Of a stretch of 64,000 nt of DNA, positions 47,165 to 61,412 are shown piece after piece. The notes beneath the pieces were generated by a model. It was given only the letters and a program-made list of their open reading frames with translations. It was not told the DNA's origin and searched no databases. The stretch is from Sympetrum striolatum (lineage: Eukaryota > Arthropoda > Insecta > Odonata > Libellulidae). Where the stretch lies: positions 90,398,615-90,462,614 of the forward strand of contig OX388346.1 of the NCBI GenBank assembly GCA_947579665.1, in the 5' to 3' direction. Position 1 is the stretch's first letter. Each line of letters opens with the position of its first letter. The translations under genes were made by a program, and so were the position numbers.

Positions 47165-50100
47165 GTTTCAAGCTACCAGAAAGTTAAGCCTGAACTCATC
47201 ATTTCTATAAGTTTACTTTGAAAGTATGTGATGAGTGAAAAATGATATCCCTTTTATTTACAGCATCATCCCGTTAGTCATCGATGCGATCTGAAATATT
47301 ATATTTCCCAAAGAGAAAATGATGCTCAAATAAGGCAAAAGTTAGCTTTTCTTAGAAGGGAACTGAAGACGGAACTTCATTTACGAAAAATTCGGAGATC
47401 ATCCCTCATGGAACAACCACACGTATTTTTCTTGACTCCCCAAAGCCCAAAAATGCAGAAAACTCGATTTCTCTTCGGATATGCTGAGTTAGCAGGGAAG
47501 AAGGAAAATTGCGGTTGAAAGTCCAAAGGACATGGAAGGGTGAAGGTCGAATTGGCGGATCATCCATATTGGGAACTAAGGAGTCCAAAACCTCACACAT
47601 CACAAAAAAGAACCCTTTTCTTATCCTCTTCTGAGGGTTTCATATCAAACAAGGAACTAATAAACAAGGTTAATGCGAGAATTACAAAAAATAGAGAAAT
47701 ACATAATTAAATACGATGTTTAAATAAGAAACAACTTGATCTACCAACATGACATTGAATATCTTGGACTAGCTGATAAACAGAATCGACCACCATACAC
47801 TTTAGAACATTTCATCAAATCTTAATCATTTACTTCATAAAATGAAAATTTATTAAAGCTTACCAAACTTAAAATCTAAAATATTTAGATTTTAAGTTAG
47901 GTGTTTTAGAGTCGAAAATTAAAAGGTTTAACCTCTAAGATGCAACTTTCACTTTATTAAAGAGTAAATTTTTAACAAGGAAAAGGATTAGGAGCACCAT
48001 TTAATTTTTGGAAGAATTCTTGATGTCGTATGAAAACATTCAAAAGTTTGTGCATTAGTATTGATGGATGTATATCTGTTCTGGAATAAGAATTGCCTTT
48101 TCCTTGATGTTCGATTAGTATTTGATCGCCTTAATGTGAAAAAAGAAAAAGTTTGTATAATACATTTTTCGCGAAATATCATTCCATAAATTGTCCAGGA
48201 ATTGTAAAGATAAAACGTCTTTATTGAGGAAGAGATTAAGACTTATGATCACTTCCTTCATTAGCCCTGACAAAATAACCCCCTGGTTGAATTTGATGGC
48301 AACATCAAATAAATGGTAGCAATTTTGTTTTATCTCCGAAGCCAGTCTTGCTTTTAACAACGGCATGAGCAAGATAGCATTAATTTGAGCGCACATTAAC
48401 TATTCGCCCGCTCCTGTCCCGCACAGATTGCATCTAGGTCCTCTGAGTTAGTAAAAAGTGAAATTAAAAGGTTCTCTTTACAGTCTGTACTAGCAAAGTA
48501 ATGGAAGAAACGTAAGAGAGGCATTAATCTTCCCTAGAAAGGAAGAAAGAATGAGGATAGAGGAGAATGGAGGGAAGTGGGTCTCATCTTTCGGCCGTAT
48601 CAATGGTCCTGGAGAAGGAAGAATGGGGAAGACTCAAATGTCCTTTTACGATGCGGAGGCAGAAAAGGTCTGCTTCCCGGATATTATTTTTTATGTCCTT
48701 CCCCTCTTTTCTCTCACACATACTTTCTCATTCCGCTTCATCCGGATAGAGGGATGTCAACGCCTGCTTACGGTTCCGGAAAGAGGAAGGTAAGAGGAAA
48801 GAAATCCCATTGGCAAATGAATCTCGTACTATTACGAGAGGAAGAGGTAAACTCAAGGACGAAGTAAAATTAGAGAAAAGACTATATAAATTAGATGCAA
48901 AGGGAAGATCAAACTGGAAAAGTGAAGTAAAATAAGTTAAAGGGAATATTTAGACTTAGAAATATATTCGTCTTTCTGAAATGTATTGTAGAGGCATCTC
49001 ACCTCCTCTAGCATTAACAACCAAGAGCTAGGAAAAGGAATGAGGCTTACTATGCAGGTTGGGGAGTGAGGGAGAATCTGAGTTAGCATACATATATATA
49101 TTTACATACTGAAAGAGAGGTAAAGCCTTGGGATCCAAAGCAGTATAAAAGTAGGAATTTAAATATGATAATATACAAATATTGAATATAATGAATATAT
49201 ATGCAAAAAAAAGGATAGCAAAGAACTAGGAAGATTTCACGGATAGGATTTCAAAGAAGTATAAAACAAAAATAAATGTTTTACCAAAGAGTTAAAGTCT
49301 TTATCCAGCCTATTATCATAATCTCACCACTCAACATTTACGTCAATATTAAACAAGTAACCGAAAATCTGAAAGTCTTTTAGGAATGTTACAACGGTAA
49401 TGTATCCGTAAATACTTATCTCATATGATCAATAAAAGAAGGCTAGACTTAACTAGTTAAAACTCTATAATAATGGAAGAAATGGCTTTATTTTAGAGTT
49501 AAATAAAATATCTAGCTCCACACACTATGTCACAACTATATTTTGCATGTTACATTGCCACTTCAGGTTAATCTTACAGTACATGATGCAAACTATATCA
49601 ATACGTTCATCAAATAAATTTAAAACTCCGGACAACTTAAGAAAAATTGAGGAGGTAAAGTCAAGGAAGAAGCTTATTCAGAGTTTTATATTTTATGGAG
49701 ATCGCGGATTTTCTGTTGCGTGGGAGATATTTGTGGCTGAATCAATACTTGGTAGACTTTTTCTGATCGGAAAGAAGATATGTAACCGAGAAGTCACGCC
49801 ATCCTTCGATTTTTACGTAAAGCGAACATTTGATTAAGTTTTATTTATTCATTTTTTGCGACGAAAGTAATAGAGGCAAAGGAGAGGCCGCAGTTCCGGC
49901 GAATGTTTGGTTTCGAATAAAAATCATTGCTATTGATTCGCGCGATGAAGGGGCACGACGCCGACTCCAAATTGATTAGTTTATGTTTCATGAATGACAA
50001 GGGAACGCATTTTTCAAAGGAGAGGCACCGAAAATAACTGTTTTGGCGTTCCTGGGATGGTTATGGTCGCAAGTGATATAGTGATATACATAAACAAGTA

Positions 50101-51105
50101 CAAGTGTTGAACTTATTGTGATCAGAAATGGAATCAACAAAATTAATATTTCGTGCAGAGCCAAATTAATAGGCTTTCTAAATTGCTAAAATAAAATAAT
50201 ATGCTAATAAATTGGCTGAAATAAACGGCAAATCTTTGATCTTCTGAATCTGTATCATAGAAGATAATTTTTAGATTTTTATCACATTTCCAATAATCAC
50301 CGTTATCTGGCAATTAAGGTTAAATTGATAATGAAAAACGGAAAATGAATATTTCAATCCAAGTAATGAACTGATTGTGAGATAGACTGTACTCTTAATT
50401 CCCAGTAGAAATGATACCTTTTTATTAATTTTGCCTGTCTCAATCTTTATAGTGAAATCACTATACAAAGGAAAAGCGAAGTAATAGTACACAAAGAGCT
50501 AACTTTATTAGCTCTATATTCAATTCTCAAAATTAACAAGTTTTACTGTAAACATCTTGTTAAATGAAGTGTTGTTAAATCAGTGATATTGGAAAAAAAT
50601 GATACAAATCATACTAAATTACATTCCTTGATTCCTAAAAAAAGAATTGACAGCAGGCAAAAATTAAATATATCTAAACTTTCACTGAGAGTGACAACGA
50701 GAAAAGTTATAAATATTGAAAAATATTGTTAATAAATATCCTCATATTGTGCTGTATCACCATTCTAATTTTACTAAACATTGCTAATTCAGCCAGTTAT
50801 CCTTTAATTCGAATGAGTACTTTTTTACCCCACAAATTCTCAATTCAGAATCGCGTTAAGAAGGACAAACAAAGTAATAAACTCCCTTACTTTGAACGTT
50901 TTAATTGAATCGAAATGAAAATAAGAGACTGAAAAAGCGATAGCTTAGGAATTTCAAAAGTTACTTTAGCTCACTCCTAGATTTCTTTTTCCATGCAACA
51001 AAGCCATTTTAATTCGACCTAAAAACCACTGTAATTAGCGTTGGAAATTGCAATGCAGCCGGAATTAGTTGGTGACGAAATTTAATTCAGATATATTCAT
51101 CATCA
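47165..51105. other. No recognisable gene apart from a short palindrome
   Basis: Nearly 4 kb of AT-rich DNA. The cluster of overlapping plus frames at 48551-48867 occupies three phases of one patch, so at most one could be real and none has a motif. A palindrome lies at 47866-47898. Confidence 0.4.
47866..47898. repeat. Perfect 15-bp-arm palindrome
   Basis: AACTTAAAATCTAAA, ATA, TTTAGATTTTAAGTT. The match is perfect, but the composition is almost entirely A/T. Confidence 0.6.
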
Positions 51106-51505
51106 TCAATTGGTAGCTTCTCCTATCAGGAGGTTACCTCTCATGGATCTCCACTCTTCTCTTCTAATTGCTTTCCTTTTCATTTCCTCATATTTGTTCA
51201 TTTCAGTCCAGTTCCATAAATTTTCCAACCATTCCATCCTTGGTCTCTTCCTTACTGTCGATCCTTCCAGCGCTGTCACTCTCCCCTGATGATCCCCTCA
51301 GCACATGTCCCGCGTATTTCCACTTTCTTCTGTTCACTTCATTCCATACCTGCTTCCAATCTTTCTCCAAACCTCTTCATTAGTTATTCTGTCTGGCCAT
51401 TTAATTTTTAAAATTCTTCTGGCAAACCATGTGTCCAATGCCTTTATTCTTTTTTCCATACTTTTTAAGATGGTCCATGTCTCGCACCCATACAGGAAAA
51501 CCGGC
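51106..51505 (-). pseudogene. Non-LTR retrotransposon reverse transcriptase, C-terminal fragment (three frames)
   Basis: The minus strand encodes the thumb and tail of a LINE reverse transcriptase: VFLYGCETWT, EKRIKALDTWFARRILKIKW, TNEEVW in one frame; then WNEVNRRKWKYAGHVLRGSS in a second; then VTALEGSTVRKRPRMEWL and EEWRSMRGNLLIGEATN with a stop at 51106-51108 in a third. L-YGCETWT, TNEEV, W-x-GHVLR and R-x-R-x-x-W-L are familiar landmarks in that order. Two frameshifts make it dead. A short TGATGATGATGA run right after the stop looks like a simple-repeat 3' tail. The polymerase core is missing (5' truncated at about 51505). Confidence 0.8.
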
Positions 51506-53304
51506 CAAACATAGCATATTCAGATATATTACCTAATTGAAACCAACACCGATAAATAAGCGCACATCAGTTATCAACTACAGTGAACGTCACCAGTAGA
51601 AGGGGCGAAAAGGTCAAGAAGAAGGGAGAATATAAGATAAAAAATGACCAGATATAACAAAATGCTCAAATTTAGAAATAACACATCATTATCGTAGTAC
51701 GAGGACACACAATAAAGCCTTGCACATTTTCCTATTCGTAATCTGATTTCTAATACTTCTCACAGAGGTGAATTTCTGTTTTCAGAAACCTAAGGCACAA
51801 AGGTAAAATAGAGGTCGACCATAAGGGGTTGTGATAGCAAAATATTCCATTTTTTCACGAATTACACAAAAATATAGGCTATTGCAGACGAAGTCTGTGG
51901 CAAGAGTACATAACACTTTAAAATGTAATTTTAATTTCTACAAATCACAATAAGAGATTGAAAAAAATTATACAGGGACATAAATTGTGCAGTTCCTTTA
52001 ATTCACATAGATTTATTTATATATTATTATCTCCTTAATACAGATGACCATATATCGATGAGTCAGACTCAAACTCAAAGATGAAAATATTAATCATTGC
52101 CTAACGATAGCTCTTAATTTTTTACGGCTATGTTTTTAAAAATCTAATATTTATCTAATTTACCTATAGAAAGATGTTCATTCTTCCAATTTCAGAAAGA
52201 AAAGGAGCGATTTTTTTAAGAATTGCATGCACATTTATGTAAAGAAGAAGAAAGAAATCAGGCACAATATAATTTTATTTAATATGGCACAAATATAATT
52301 TTATTTAAGTTATTAACAAGTTATTTTTTCGTTTGAGTATAATGCCTACTGTCCACGGGAGGTTTTTGTAGGGGTATCCCTCCCGTCCGTGGGCTAATGC
52401 CGGACAGATTGTACTGTTAACATTTCCGTCGACCGTTGCTACTTATGTCCTACCATATGTCAGCGATTACGTTAAATAAATAATATAGAAAAATTCTTTT
52501 TTTATTTTGGAAAGTTACCAGGTAAAATATTCCAATGAGTAATGTATTATATGAAAATATTATGAAGAAGAACTCAACATACGAAAGATTATTTTTGAAG
52601 CTGGGAAAAATAACCCAAGAATGTCTCGTACCTCTAAAAACATTGAAACAATTAGTAGTTGGCTCTCGAGTTTCCTAAGCACAGTCTCATTGAGAGTCCC
52701 CATTTGGATGAGGTCCTCAGCTAGCGCCTCCTAATTATAACCCTTCTGCCCTCTGAGCATCCAGGATCCTCAGAAACCCTTTAGTTTTCCTTCACCAAAT
52801 TGCTCTGTAAATTTCATTTTCGGGTGCGTACGTAAGAAATTGTTTCTCGCAGCAGAAAATTGCTCCGAAGGAAAGAACGAGATTGGTTGGCGTATCTTGG
52901 AAGTGGCAGGCGCACAGTCTTCTTCTCGTCAATTCTTTGTGCGCTATCTTCCCCAAGCAGGGAATACAATTCCTCGGATTCTCATTATGGGAATCAACAA
53001 GCTGGATCTAATTTACCGTCTCAGCCTTTTGTCTCCCTCGATCACTGTCTCCAGTGGAATATCCCTAAGGAGACAAAACACCGACCATTAAGGATGAGCG
53101 ACTCAAAATCGGTCTTTCTATTCCATCGATTGCCGTAGTCTTCGGAAACGATGTTGAACGTCATTAAATTTCAATCATCACTATGATGATTTGATGAGAA
53201 TTCCACCTCCAATAGAGTTCAAAAGGGTAGAGAACACCTATCTGAAGTTAATTATGTATTTCTCCTCTTCATTAAAATTACTTGAAGAAACTAGGCTTTG
53301 TAAA
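51506..53304. other. No recognisable gene; small hairpin and short duplication
   Basis: A hairpin lies at 52353-52392. At 52260-52312 GGCACAATATAATTTTATTT is repeated once in tandem with small changes. Frames at 52840-53138 overlap in two phases with no motif. Confidence 0.4.
52353..52392. repeat. GC-rich hairpin
   Basis: CCACGGGAGG pairs with CCTCCCGTCCGTGG across 16 bases, with a small bulge. It is GC-rich in AT-rich surroundings. Function unknown. Confidence 0.45.
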
Positions 53305-53366
53305 GAACAGATACTTTAGTTATATAAATTTTGTATAGAACAGATACTTTAGTTACATAAATTAAT
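53305..53366 (+). repeat. Short tandem duplication
   Basis: GAACAGATACTTTAGTTATA (53305 on) is repeated at 53338 as GAACAGATACTTTAGTTACA, a 33-bp unit present twice with few changes. Confidence 0.7.
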
Positions 53367-56300
53367 TTATAACCTATCATCATCCTCATACAGATGACAT
53401 TGAACCGACACATGACAATAAAGCCAAGTCAAAATGAAAATATTGATAATCAACTAATTAAAGCTTTAAAAAAATAAATTTTATACTCTTATTCTTTAGA
53501 AATCCAATTTTAAAGTAGAAAGATATCCATTCTTCGAATTGAAGAAGATCGTAGCGAAGCTTAAAGGAATTGCAGGCACTATTTTCATAAATACGAAAAT
53601 ATCAGCGAGATCTCTTGCAGAATCAAGAACTGTGAGACATTTACATTTAGGGCGAGATTTAGACTTAAATGTCTCTGCTTACATCTAACCCCAACAAACT
53701 TTAGAGATAAAAAATGATAGAGACGTGGAAATAAATCAAATGTAATTTATTATTCCTATTAAAATACAAAAAAAAGAAATCGGAACACATTTTTGGAAAT
53801 AGAGAATCACATTATAAAAGGCTAACTTGGGCTAAATTGGTAATTACACATTTTTATTTGAGTTTTATGATTGCCTACCCTTTATTAATGATAAATTAAT
53901 AATTATGAACAGAAAAATTATAAATAAATAATATGTATAGAATTATAATATTCCTAAGAAACCTTATCGATTACATTTTCCCAATTAATTTTAATACCGA
54001 TCTAACGAACTATCTTTAGATCCGCCCTTGGAAAATTAATTAGATCTTTTAGGAAAAGGGCGCCACACAACCGTGAAGCTATGATACTAATTAGAGACGT
54101 TAAAGTTGGAAAATTCCACAACAAACAAAGCACAAACGGAAAGCGCAAAACCGCACAACTTCCGGATCGATAACGCGCATCGGGCGCTTTAAAAGGTGAA
54201 TGTCCGGTGCATATGTGCGGGCCAATTAGAAACTGCTTTTCGCCGGATGAGTGCATATATAGGGCGTGATTATCCAGAGGATTATGTTTCCAAATTAGCT
54301 GGAAATAGTTGGCACTCATTACCCAGGATCGTTTTTCAACGAGCGAGCGCCGGTTGCGGGCTAAGACTCAACTGAATATACCTCTCTAACCCTAGAATAT
54401 AAAGATTAAAAGAGAGTATATTGGGTGAAAGGAGGAAAGGACCATGTGAAGAAAAAGGATTTTAATGTGAGAAAGAGAAAACTTTTCATTATTTAAGAAC
54501 AAATGTGAGTCCTTAAAATTATACACCAATTATCACCTAATGAAAAATTCTTCAATGAAAGTCATATTTCTAAACTCATCGAATTTTAATAATCATATCG
54601 CATTTTACTAATTATCAATTTTATTATTATCTAAATTATTTGAATTTCCAAATCGTAATCGTAAATTTTATAATATAATTGTATGGCGGTTTTCCGACAC
54701 ACTCGGGATAATATCAGTAATGTTTTTTTTATTTTCTTCTTAATTATGACTACCACCTGCGCTTAGCTACTTGTATTCGTGGAAAAAAATGAGTAAATAC
54801 TTACTTACTCTACGGGTATTATACAAAAATTATAATATTTGATATGGGTTGCAATATATAACCCAGAATAAGAAAATACATAGTGATTGGTTAGTTTGAA
54901 GAACGAATCAAAACCTTAACGACTGATTAAAAAGCAATCATTGCTATAAAACGCAATAAACAATCCAATATCCGAAGTTTAACAGAACAACAGGAATAAA
55001 AACAATTTTTACGAATTCAAAGATTTTTTGGGGACCGTTTTCACAGTGTACCCTTAGGGCTTCCGAAATATGAAATGAAATCTCTACAGATATGCATTCA
55101 ATTCATTAATAAATCGTTATTTACCACCAAAATTTCCTATTCTGAAAACTTTATCGGAAAAAGATATATTTTAGAATCCCCTCCTCTGAATTGAAGTGAA
55201 TTTAAAACACCTGATTAATACAACCACTGAAAATCCTATCATCTCCGGATAACGAATAGATGCATTCACAAGCCAAAGAATCGACTCACGCACCATGGTT
55301 TGCTTTGAATTAGTTAATACCACGAAATTATCGATGACTGAAGCTGCAAAATTGCTATCTTCCAATGACGAGGGCAAACGAAATGACAAAGCGAAAACAA
55401 GATGAACGCCGATGAATAGTGCATCAAGGTTTCATCGGCAGGTGGCACTGTCATCTCGCCGTGCCTCCGTTAGTCTCCATATTTTAAAATTCCGTTTATA
55501 TTGAATACAAAAGTGTCCGGATTGCGCTACCAAAACAAAAACGAGTGGAAAGCCAGATGCGACTTTCTCCTCTCATTACGAAGGTCTTTCTTGTGGTCCA
55601 GTCCGCTGCATCGCTCCATTGTAATGAAATGAGGCTGTACTCCGTTGCCCACAAACGACGTACCAACTGCTTTTCCGCTCGGATTTTAATCACTTTACAA
55701 ACGGAAACCAGCGATTGTGTGCTAGAGCTATGGCTCAACTCCTTCCATTTTAACAGGAACAGTCATGTTGAGTACGATTTAAACCATATTTCCACCGGTA
55801 TTGGGGTACTTCCTTTGGATGTGGGAGCAAAAGGAAATCAGTGGACGCAAATATCGTTTGGAGTTCAAATGCGATAGAAAGGCATCCTTACCACAGGTTA
55901 TAAACGCTATCAGACCTGAGTACCACTTATATGTTATCAGAAAATGTAATTCTTGCTATGGCCTAGAGAATAATTCATAGTTCCTAATTCGATGAATAGA
56001 TAGAGTAAAAAAATATAGCGACACTTTTTGAGGATTCAATTATGTTAAGGACAAAGGAGGAATGAAAATGATGTAAGGCAGTACGTATTCCAAAATGAGC
56101 CTGGAAAAAATCAAAGAAACAATATCACAATATAAATGGACAAATAAATTAAGTAAAAATATTGAATAATGTACAGGAAACACTAACGTGAATGTTACTA
56201 GTTTTTAGAATAATCGGTCTTAAAATCAGTTACGCATAAAAAAGTAATAAATCAGTTTCCACTATCATTTCCCTGTTCATTAAATTCTCCAACTCACTTG

Positions 56301-59299
56301 TTACAATCAAATAATTTGAATGCAAAACATCACCTTCCTTTTCCTCCATTAATTTAACGATCTGAACGGAAGATTAGAAAAACCCAGAAAGTACTTTCAT
56401 TGATTAGCAAGGATTTTTTCTTTCCAAAGAGGATTAATCGTATTCCATATTAACATTTTTACATTTAGAATGACATGTGTCATTTTCATAATATTACAGC
56501 GTGCACAGCGGAAAAATACCTTTATTCAAAGGGTTTTTACTAAATTATTTAAAGACCAATATTCAACGCTGAAAGCTAACACCCTCAATGTTCTGTGCAT
56601 GACACAAATTTACTCTTACTTAAAAAGCAAAAGTAAATTTTACGAGTCTTACTCTCTTCCAAATTTAACTCAGTTTTTATCCGGTTAAAAAAAAACAATT
56701 CAACAATAATAACCTTGTATCAGGAATCCTATACCCCACAGAAACAATAATGCCTATATATTACATCACTTTGCATTCTCCAGAATACGTAACAGGCCAT
56801 TATTACAAATCATCACCTCAGAGCATTTTAGCTTATGATAAGGAAGAATTTAGTCTAGGTTTCGATAAAGTACGCTTACAACGACTTAAAAGTATGATTT
56901 CGAATTTATTTAACTTTCACCACGATGTACACAGTGACTACCTTGCCTAAGTTAGAATTAGCGAACATAAAGAGGAGTTAATTCTTGAAATAACCGAATT
57001 TCATCATGATTGAAAAGAAGATTTGAACATGAGTCGCCATTACTGGGAAAAAAGGGAATCATCTTTATTTTACATTAAAAAGATACATCTCCATCAAGAA
57101 AATACTTTTCGCCATAACAGTCAGTGACAGGTGAAGCCCACATATCATTTTTACATTCGAAATCAAGTTATGGCTTAGGAATTTATATTCGTCGGAAGAG
57201 AGAGGTTTTATTTATTTTAGTACACCTGCGACTGAAATAAGCGTTTGGGCGCAATAAAAAATCAAAATAGAGTTTTCATTTAATGATCATCGAAGACAGG
57301 GAAATATCAAAAAAATAAGCTATTTCCAAAGATTTAGTTCAGTGGATGTTAATTTGAAGGCAGAGATATCTTGAAATATTTAGAACTACGAGTCATTATG
57401 TGTCTTGAAATTCTTTGTTTAATCACCAGTCTAATTATAAATTTCCTAGTTTAAGCGTAACATTAAGATATATAAAATAGTAAATATAATATTATTAAAA
57501 CATAAAATGTTTATATTTAAAAATGTTGCAACTCTTGCGGAATAGTATAGAGATATTTTGCCGAGATACGATCAAGATTAAATTTCTTGTTGAGAAAAAA
57601 ACTTTTTCTTTCGGAAATCCTCAAATTAACTGAAAGGAAAAAATAAAGAGAGAAGATTAAACAATTTGAGGATCGCGTTTCGGATAAATTATTAATAAGG
57701 AGGAATGGAAAGCGTATTTCGGGAACTCAAACAAAGCTCTCAAACTAATAACTAAACAGATGCTCCGAAGATAATAAGAGATTCACAGCTTCGTCTTTCA
57801 GTGCGTCGCTCAGCTTTCGGTATAATACGGATTATTTGTGGAACCCACGCGTGAGTAAGAAAATCAAGGTAAACTGCTAAGCGAAGTCAAATATTTATAA
57901 AAATACACAAATTCCTACAAAACTCGAATTTCACAATTTGTGACGCTATATATCTTGTGTATTGATCAATCGTAGATTAATTTAGAATTCAATACAGTTT
58001 CTAATTTAATAATTATCCACAGAAACTGTTTTTGATGGAAGTTTCGGTTAATGGTAGTTAAGTGAGGTTTTTTAAAGGTCCATCCCTTGGCGCCAGTTTT
58101 GCAGCGTTATCACAGTTTTTTCCCACGACTCGAGCTCAGAGCTGATAAAGAACGTCGGCTTATCAGCAGGCATCGGGATTTTTCAAACCGAAAGGTAAAC
58201 AAAGGCGTGCAGTACGATTTGAAAAGTTATAAACAATTGCAATATACAACAATTTGATATCTCCGTCGTATCCTTCGTCTTAAGACTAGTACATGCGTCT
58301 TTTGATCTACGCTCTACGATGAAAATTAAGGTGTTCTATGTTTTCTATAAAAATTATCCGGTGAGTTATGGCAACGCTGCATTACCAGGAGATCCATAGG
58401 CGGGGATTTCATGTATTTGAATGCGGAAGATCTTCATATCCCTTTAATAGTTTGTTATATATATCCATTTCACATATAAATGTTCACAATAAGGTGTCGC
58501 AAAATATTGTTCGTTTCCTTTTTAACTTGTTTAAATTCCATTATTTCACTTGTAATGGACGATATTGTTAACCTTTGCTAACTTCAAAACTAAGGTAGTT
58601 TGATTAAATAGGAATATGAGATTGAGCAACTATTCAGCTATTTCAGAGAAAAAATCAGCAATGCATCTGAAATACTTACGTTAATATGACCATAAACGTC
58701 TGGAAATTCATGGTTTACTGAATATTACGAAAATTCGTAACTCGATAACTAAAGAAAAGCTGGCACCAACATTTCACCCATGGAGAGAGAAAAACATTCA
58801 TCAATTCCATTCATAACTTAATTACTAAGTTGATTATTAAGAATGGAGCACAGAACAGTGCCTTTGTGCGACCACTAGAAGTATTGCACGACCTTATTCT
58901 CTCTTTTTTAATTCAATGAAAAATTGGGCGAAATAATTATCTTTATTTTCACTGATCGTTTTCATCTGGATTGGAGAAAAGTTTATGAAACCGTTCGTCA
59001 AATCATCATTTTCGAGACTGAGAAATTTATAGTTAAATCCATAATGCATGAGTAAATGCTAAATTTTAGAAGTCAAATTTACTGATGAATTTAGTCAGGT
59101 GCTGACACACTAAGACAGTTTAACATTGCATTAACGTTTTGGAATGTACATGTTGGTTTCCGGCAGCGGTAGTTAGTGAGCTACTAATTAACCACTACTA
59201 ATTAACCACCCCTTTCCTATTTGTTAACTGCCGCGTATTGTACTTGCATTTAGAATAAAAGATAATATATATCCCCCTCTAATATATTTTCATTTAATG
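53367..59299. other. No recognisable gene
   Basis: About 6 kb of AT-rich DNA. The longest frames (105-110 codons at 54002-54319 minus and 55545-55877 plus) lack recognised motifs; the latter overlaps a minus frame of 80 codons. No repeat was recognised. Confidence 0.4.
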
Positions 59300-59780
59300 T
59301 CATTTAGGCTTCAGCTTTTATGTACGACGTCTACATTGAAAAATCTTTTTATATGAATCTATAGATTATCAATAATGGTTCAGAAGACCCAAAGCAATCC
59401 CATTAGGAATGCTTCTTAACTCCCTCTATCTTTCAACGGTAAATAAAAACATTGGAATTACTAACTTTTCTTTTTGCTACTGCATATGTATACACACTCT
59501 GCGTACCAAATTTTAGTGTATGGCAGAGGGTGCTCTTACCATAATTCATATTATCTCTTTGGTAACTAACGCAAATAGTCGTTGTATATAGAATTATTAA
59601 TAACTATCCATGTCTAATAATACTTTATTGACATTCTCTATTTTTGTGAGGCTTAAGCTTCGACGCCCCAAAAAACTTATTCTATTATTGCATCTATAGT
59701 TTACCAGTTACGATTCAGAAGAGCTAAATCGATCCCGTAAGAACTGCATCTTAAGTTTCGCTTTAATCCTTTAGTTACTG
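59300..59780 (+). repeat. Degenerate direct repeat, ~335-bp spacing
   Basis: The block around 59310-59440 (AGGCTTCAGCTT, CTATAGATTATC, GGTTCAGAAGACCCAAAGCA) recurs around 59650-59775 (AGGCTTAAGCTT, CTATAGTTTACC, GATTCAGAAGAGCTAAATCG). The spacer holds GTGTATGGCAGAGGGTGCTC, which resembles a phrase I associate with widespread insect interspersed repeats. It is a tentative remnant of a repetitive element. Confidence 0.35.
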
Positions 59781-61292
59781 TTTCCACTGCGAAATTAATT
59801 TGAAAATAATCATCTACGGTCTTAAGAGAAATTGGATAGGGAAGGTACCCTATAAAAATACATATAATCGACGTAAATTATAGCTTTTGTTTCCGAACTA
59901 TGAGATCCTTGGTAGATCCCCATAAATGTTGCTTTTAATTAATTGTTCCATTTAATTAAGAGTTTCTTACTTAATTTTTTAACTAAGATGAATTTGAATC
60001 TGCTTACATACCAATTGCTACCGTTTTGAGTTCTGTTGGAGGCACATTTACTTCGTCCTACGTTCCTAAGCGGTAACTGCCGTGGGAGTGCACTGTGTGA
60101 AGAATAACATGGTTCTACGTTTCCTATGTTAAATTGCCAATAATAATTGTCATAAAGCCTTAATTTCTACGTCCTTAATGTAAGCCCTATTTTCGTTTAC
60201 TTCTGAACAGTTAATGCAGTCTCAAGAAAATGATTGGAATTCCTTACACAAATGAACGAAGCGTATGAGTAGAGAAGACTTAAATGTAACACTGCGAGGT
60301 TGGTCTCCAATACCCAAAACTATGGTAGGTAAGAGAGAGAAAACAAGAGATTACGTAGGAGTACAAATTGCATCATTTTGCGTCTTACTATACTCCTGAA
60401 ATACCTAATCCGCTGCGTTCAACAAGCCGTCATCCGTTCTTGCAAAGAGCACCAACTCAAATGAAGCCCTAAGACCCATTCCAATAATTCAGTAAAAGGA
60501 GGAGTTATTGCCTTGCATGTCCAAATCGTTCATGTACTATATACGTTACATTAGTATATTCTACAAAATTCAGAGAGGGCAATTATGGGACGGAAAGGAA
60601 AAATCCATTCTGCAAATTCAGGCGGAAGGCAGGGTAAGTTATGCGAAAATAATTAATAAGTCAACGAAGGGTGTTTTTTAATTAGCATCGCGTGGTGTAC
60701 CATACACCCTAGGCAAGCACTAAAGGGTTAACTTTCTACGTTCTATGGCGAATTTGATTGGACATAACAATAAAAAGAACTTAAGATAAATTGCATAAGG
60801 TAATTATTCTGTAAAATGTCAAATTTTTAAGCTTTATATATTTCGTTTCCTAATTACGAAAACTTTCAAAAACTCTTAAACCTCATGGTTATAACATTAA
60901 CTGTTGAATTATTATCTAATAGTAAGCAATCTATCATTTTCCCTCCTTCAATTAAAGGCGTACTATACACAGTAAAATTTCTTTATATGTCAGAAGGATC
61001 ATAAGTTGGAATGAGAAAGTAAATGTCATTTTTATATTTTTGTGTTCATTAATTACCAATGGGGTTCACCATCTCTGGACATTTTTTTCCAAAACTTGGT
61101 ATACGAATGCAGTATTGACAGTAGACAGAAGAATGATTTCAAGTCTGCTACCAGTATCTATATGCAAGGCAATATTTCAAACGCCAAGCAAATAGATTCC
61201 ATTAGCAGCCCTGAAAAGAACTTTTTTACTATGTAGCCATCGGCCTCTTCAAATATCCATGCTCAAGACATAATCTTCTCTTATCTTCCGTA
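59781..61292. other. No recognisable gene
   Basis: AT-rich with one 64-codon plus frame near the end (61042-61236) that has no motif. The 3' terminus of the Merlin-like element is expected here but I could not identify its inverted repeat. Confidence 0.4.
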
Positions 61293-61412
61293 CTATAGAT
61301 GCGGATTAAAGCAATTCATTGCCCGCACGAGGTCTTGGAATAGTTTTTCCTGGAGTGCGATGCCTGCTCCTCCATACATATTCGACCACGTATGTTTCGA
61401 ACGGTCCTACTC
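61293..61412 (-). pseudogene. Frame-shifted C-terminal tail of the Merlin-like transposase
   Basis: Directly after the stop, a second phase reads VGPFETYVVEYVWRSRH, as expected after NVESLW in Merlin proteins. A third phase then reads ALQEKLFQDLVRAMNCFNPH and ends at a stop at 61293-61295. Two small indels therefore separate the domain from its natural C-terminus, about 40 residues away. Confidence 0.65.

Noticed and set aside
48551..48867. A coding exon suggested by three overlapping plus-strand frames
   Set aside because: Three phases are open over the same patch, which reflects composition; no phase shows a recognisable domain.
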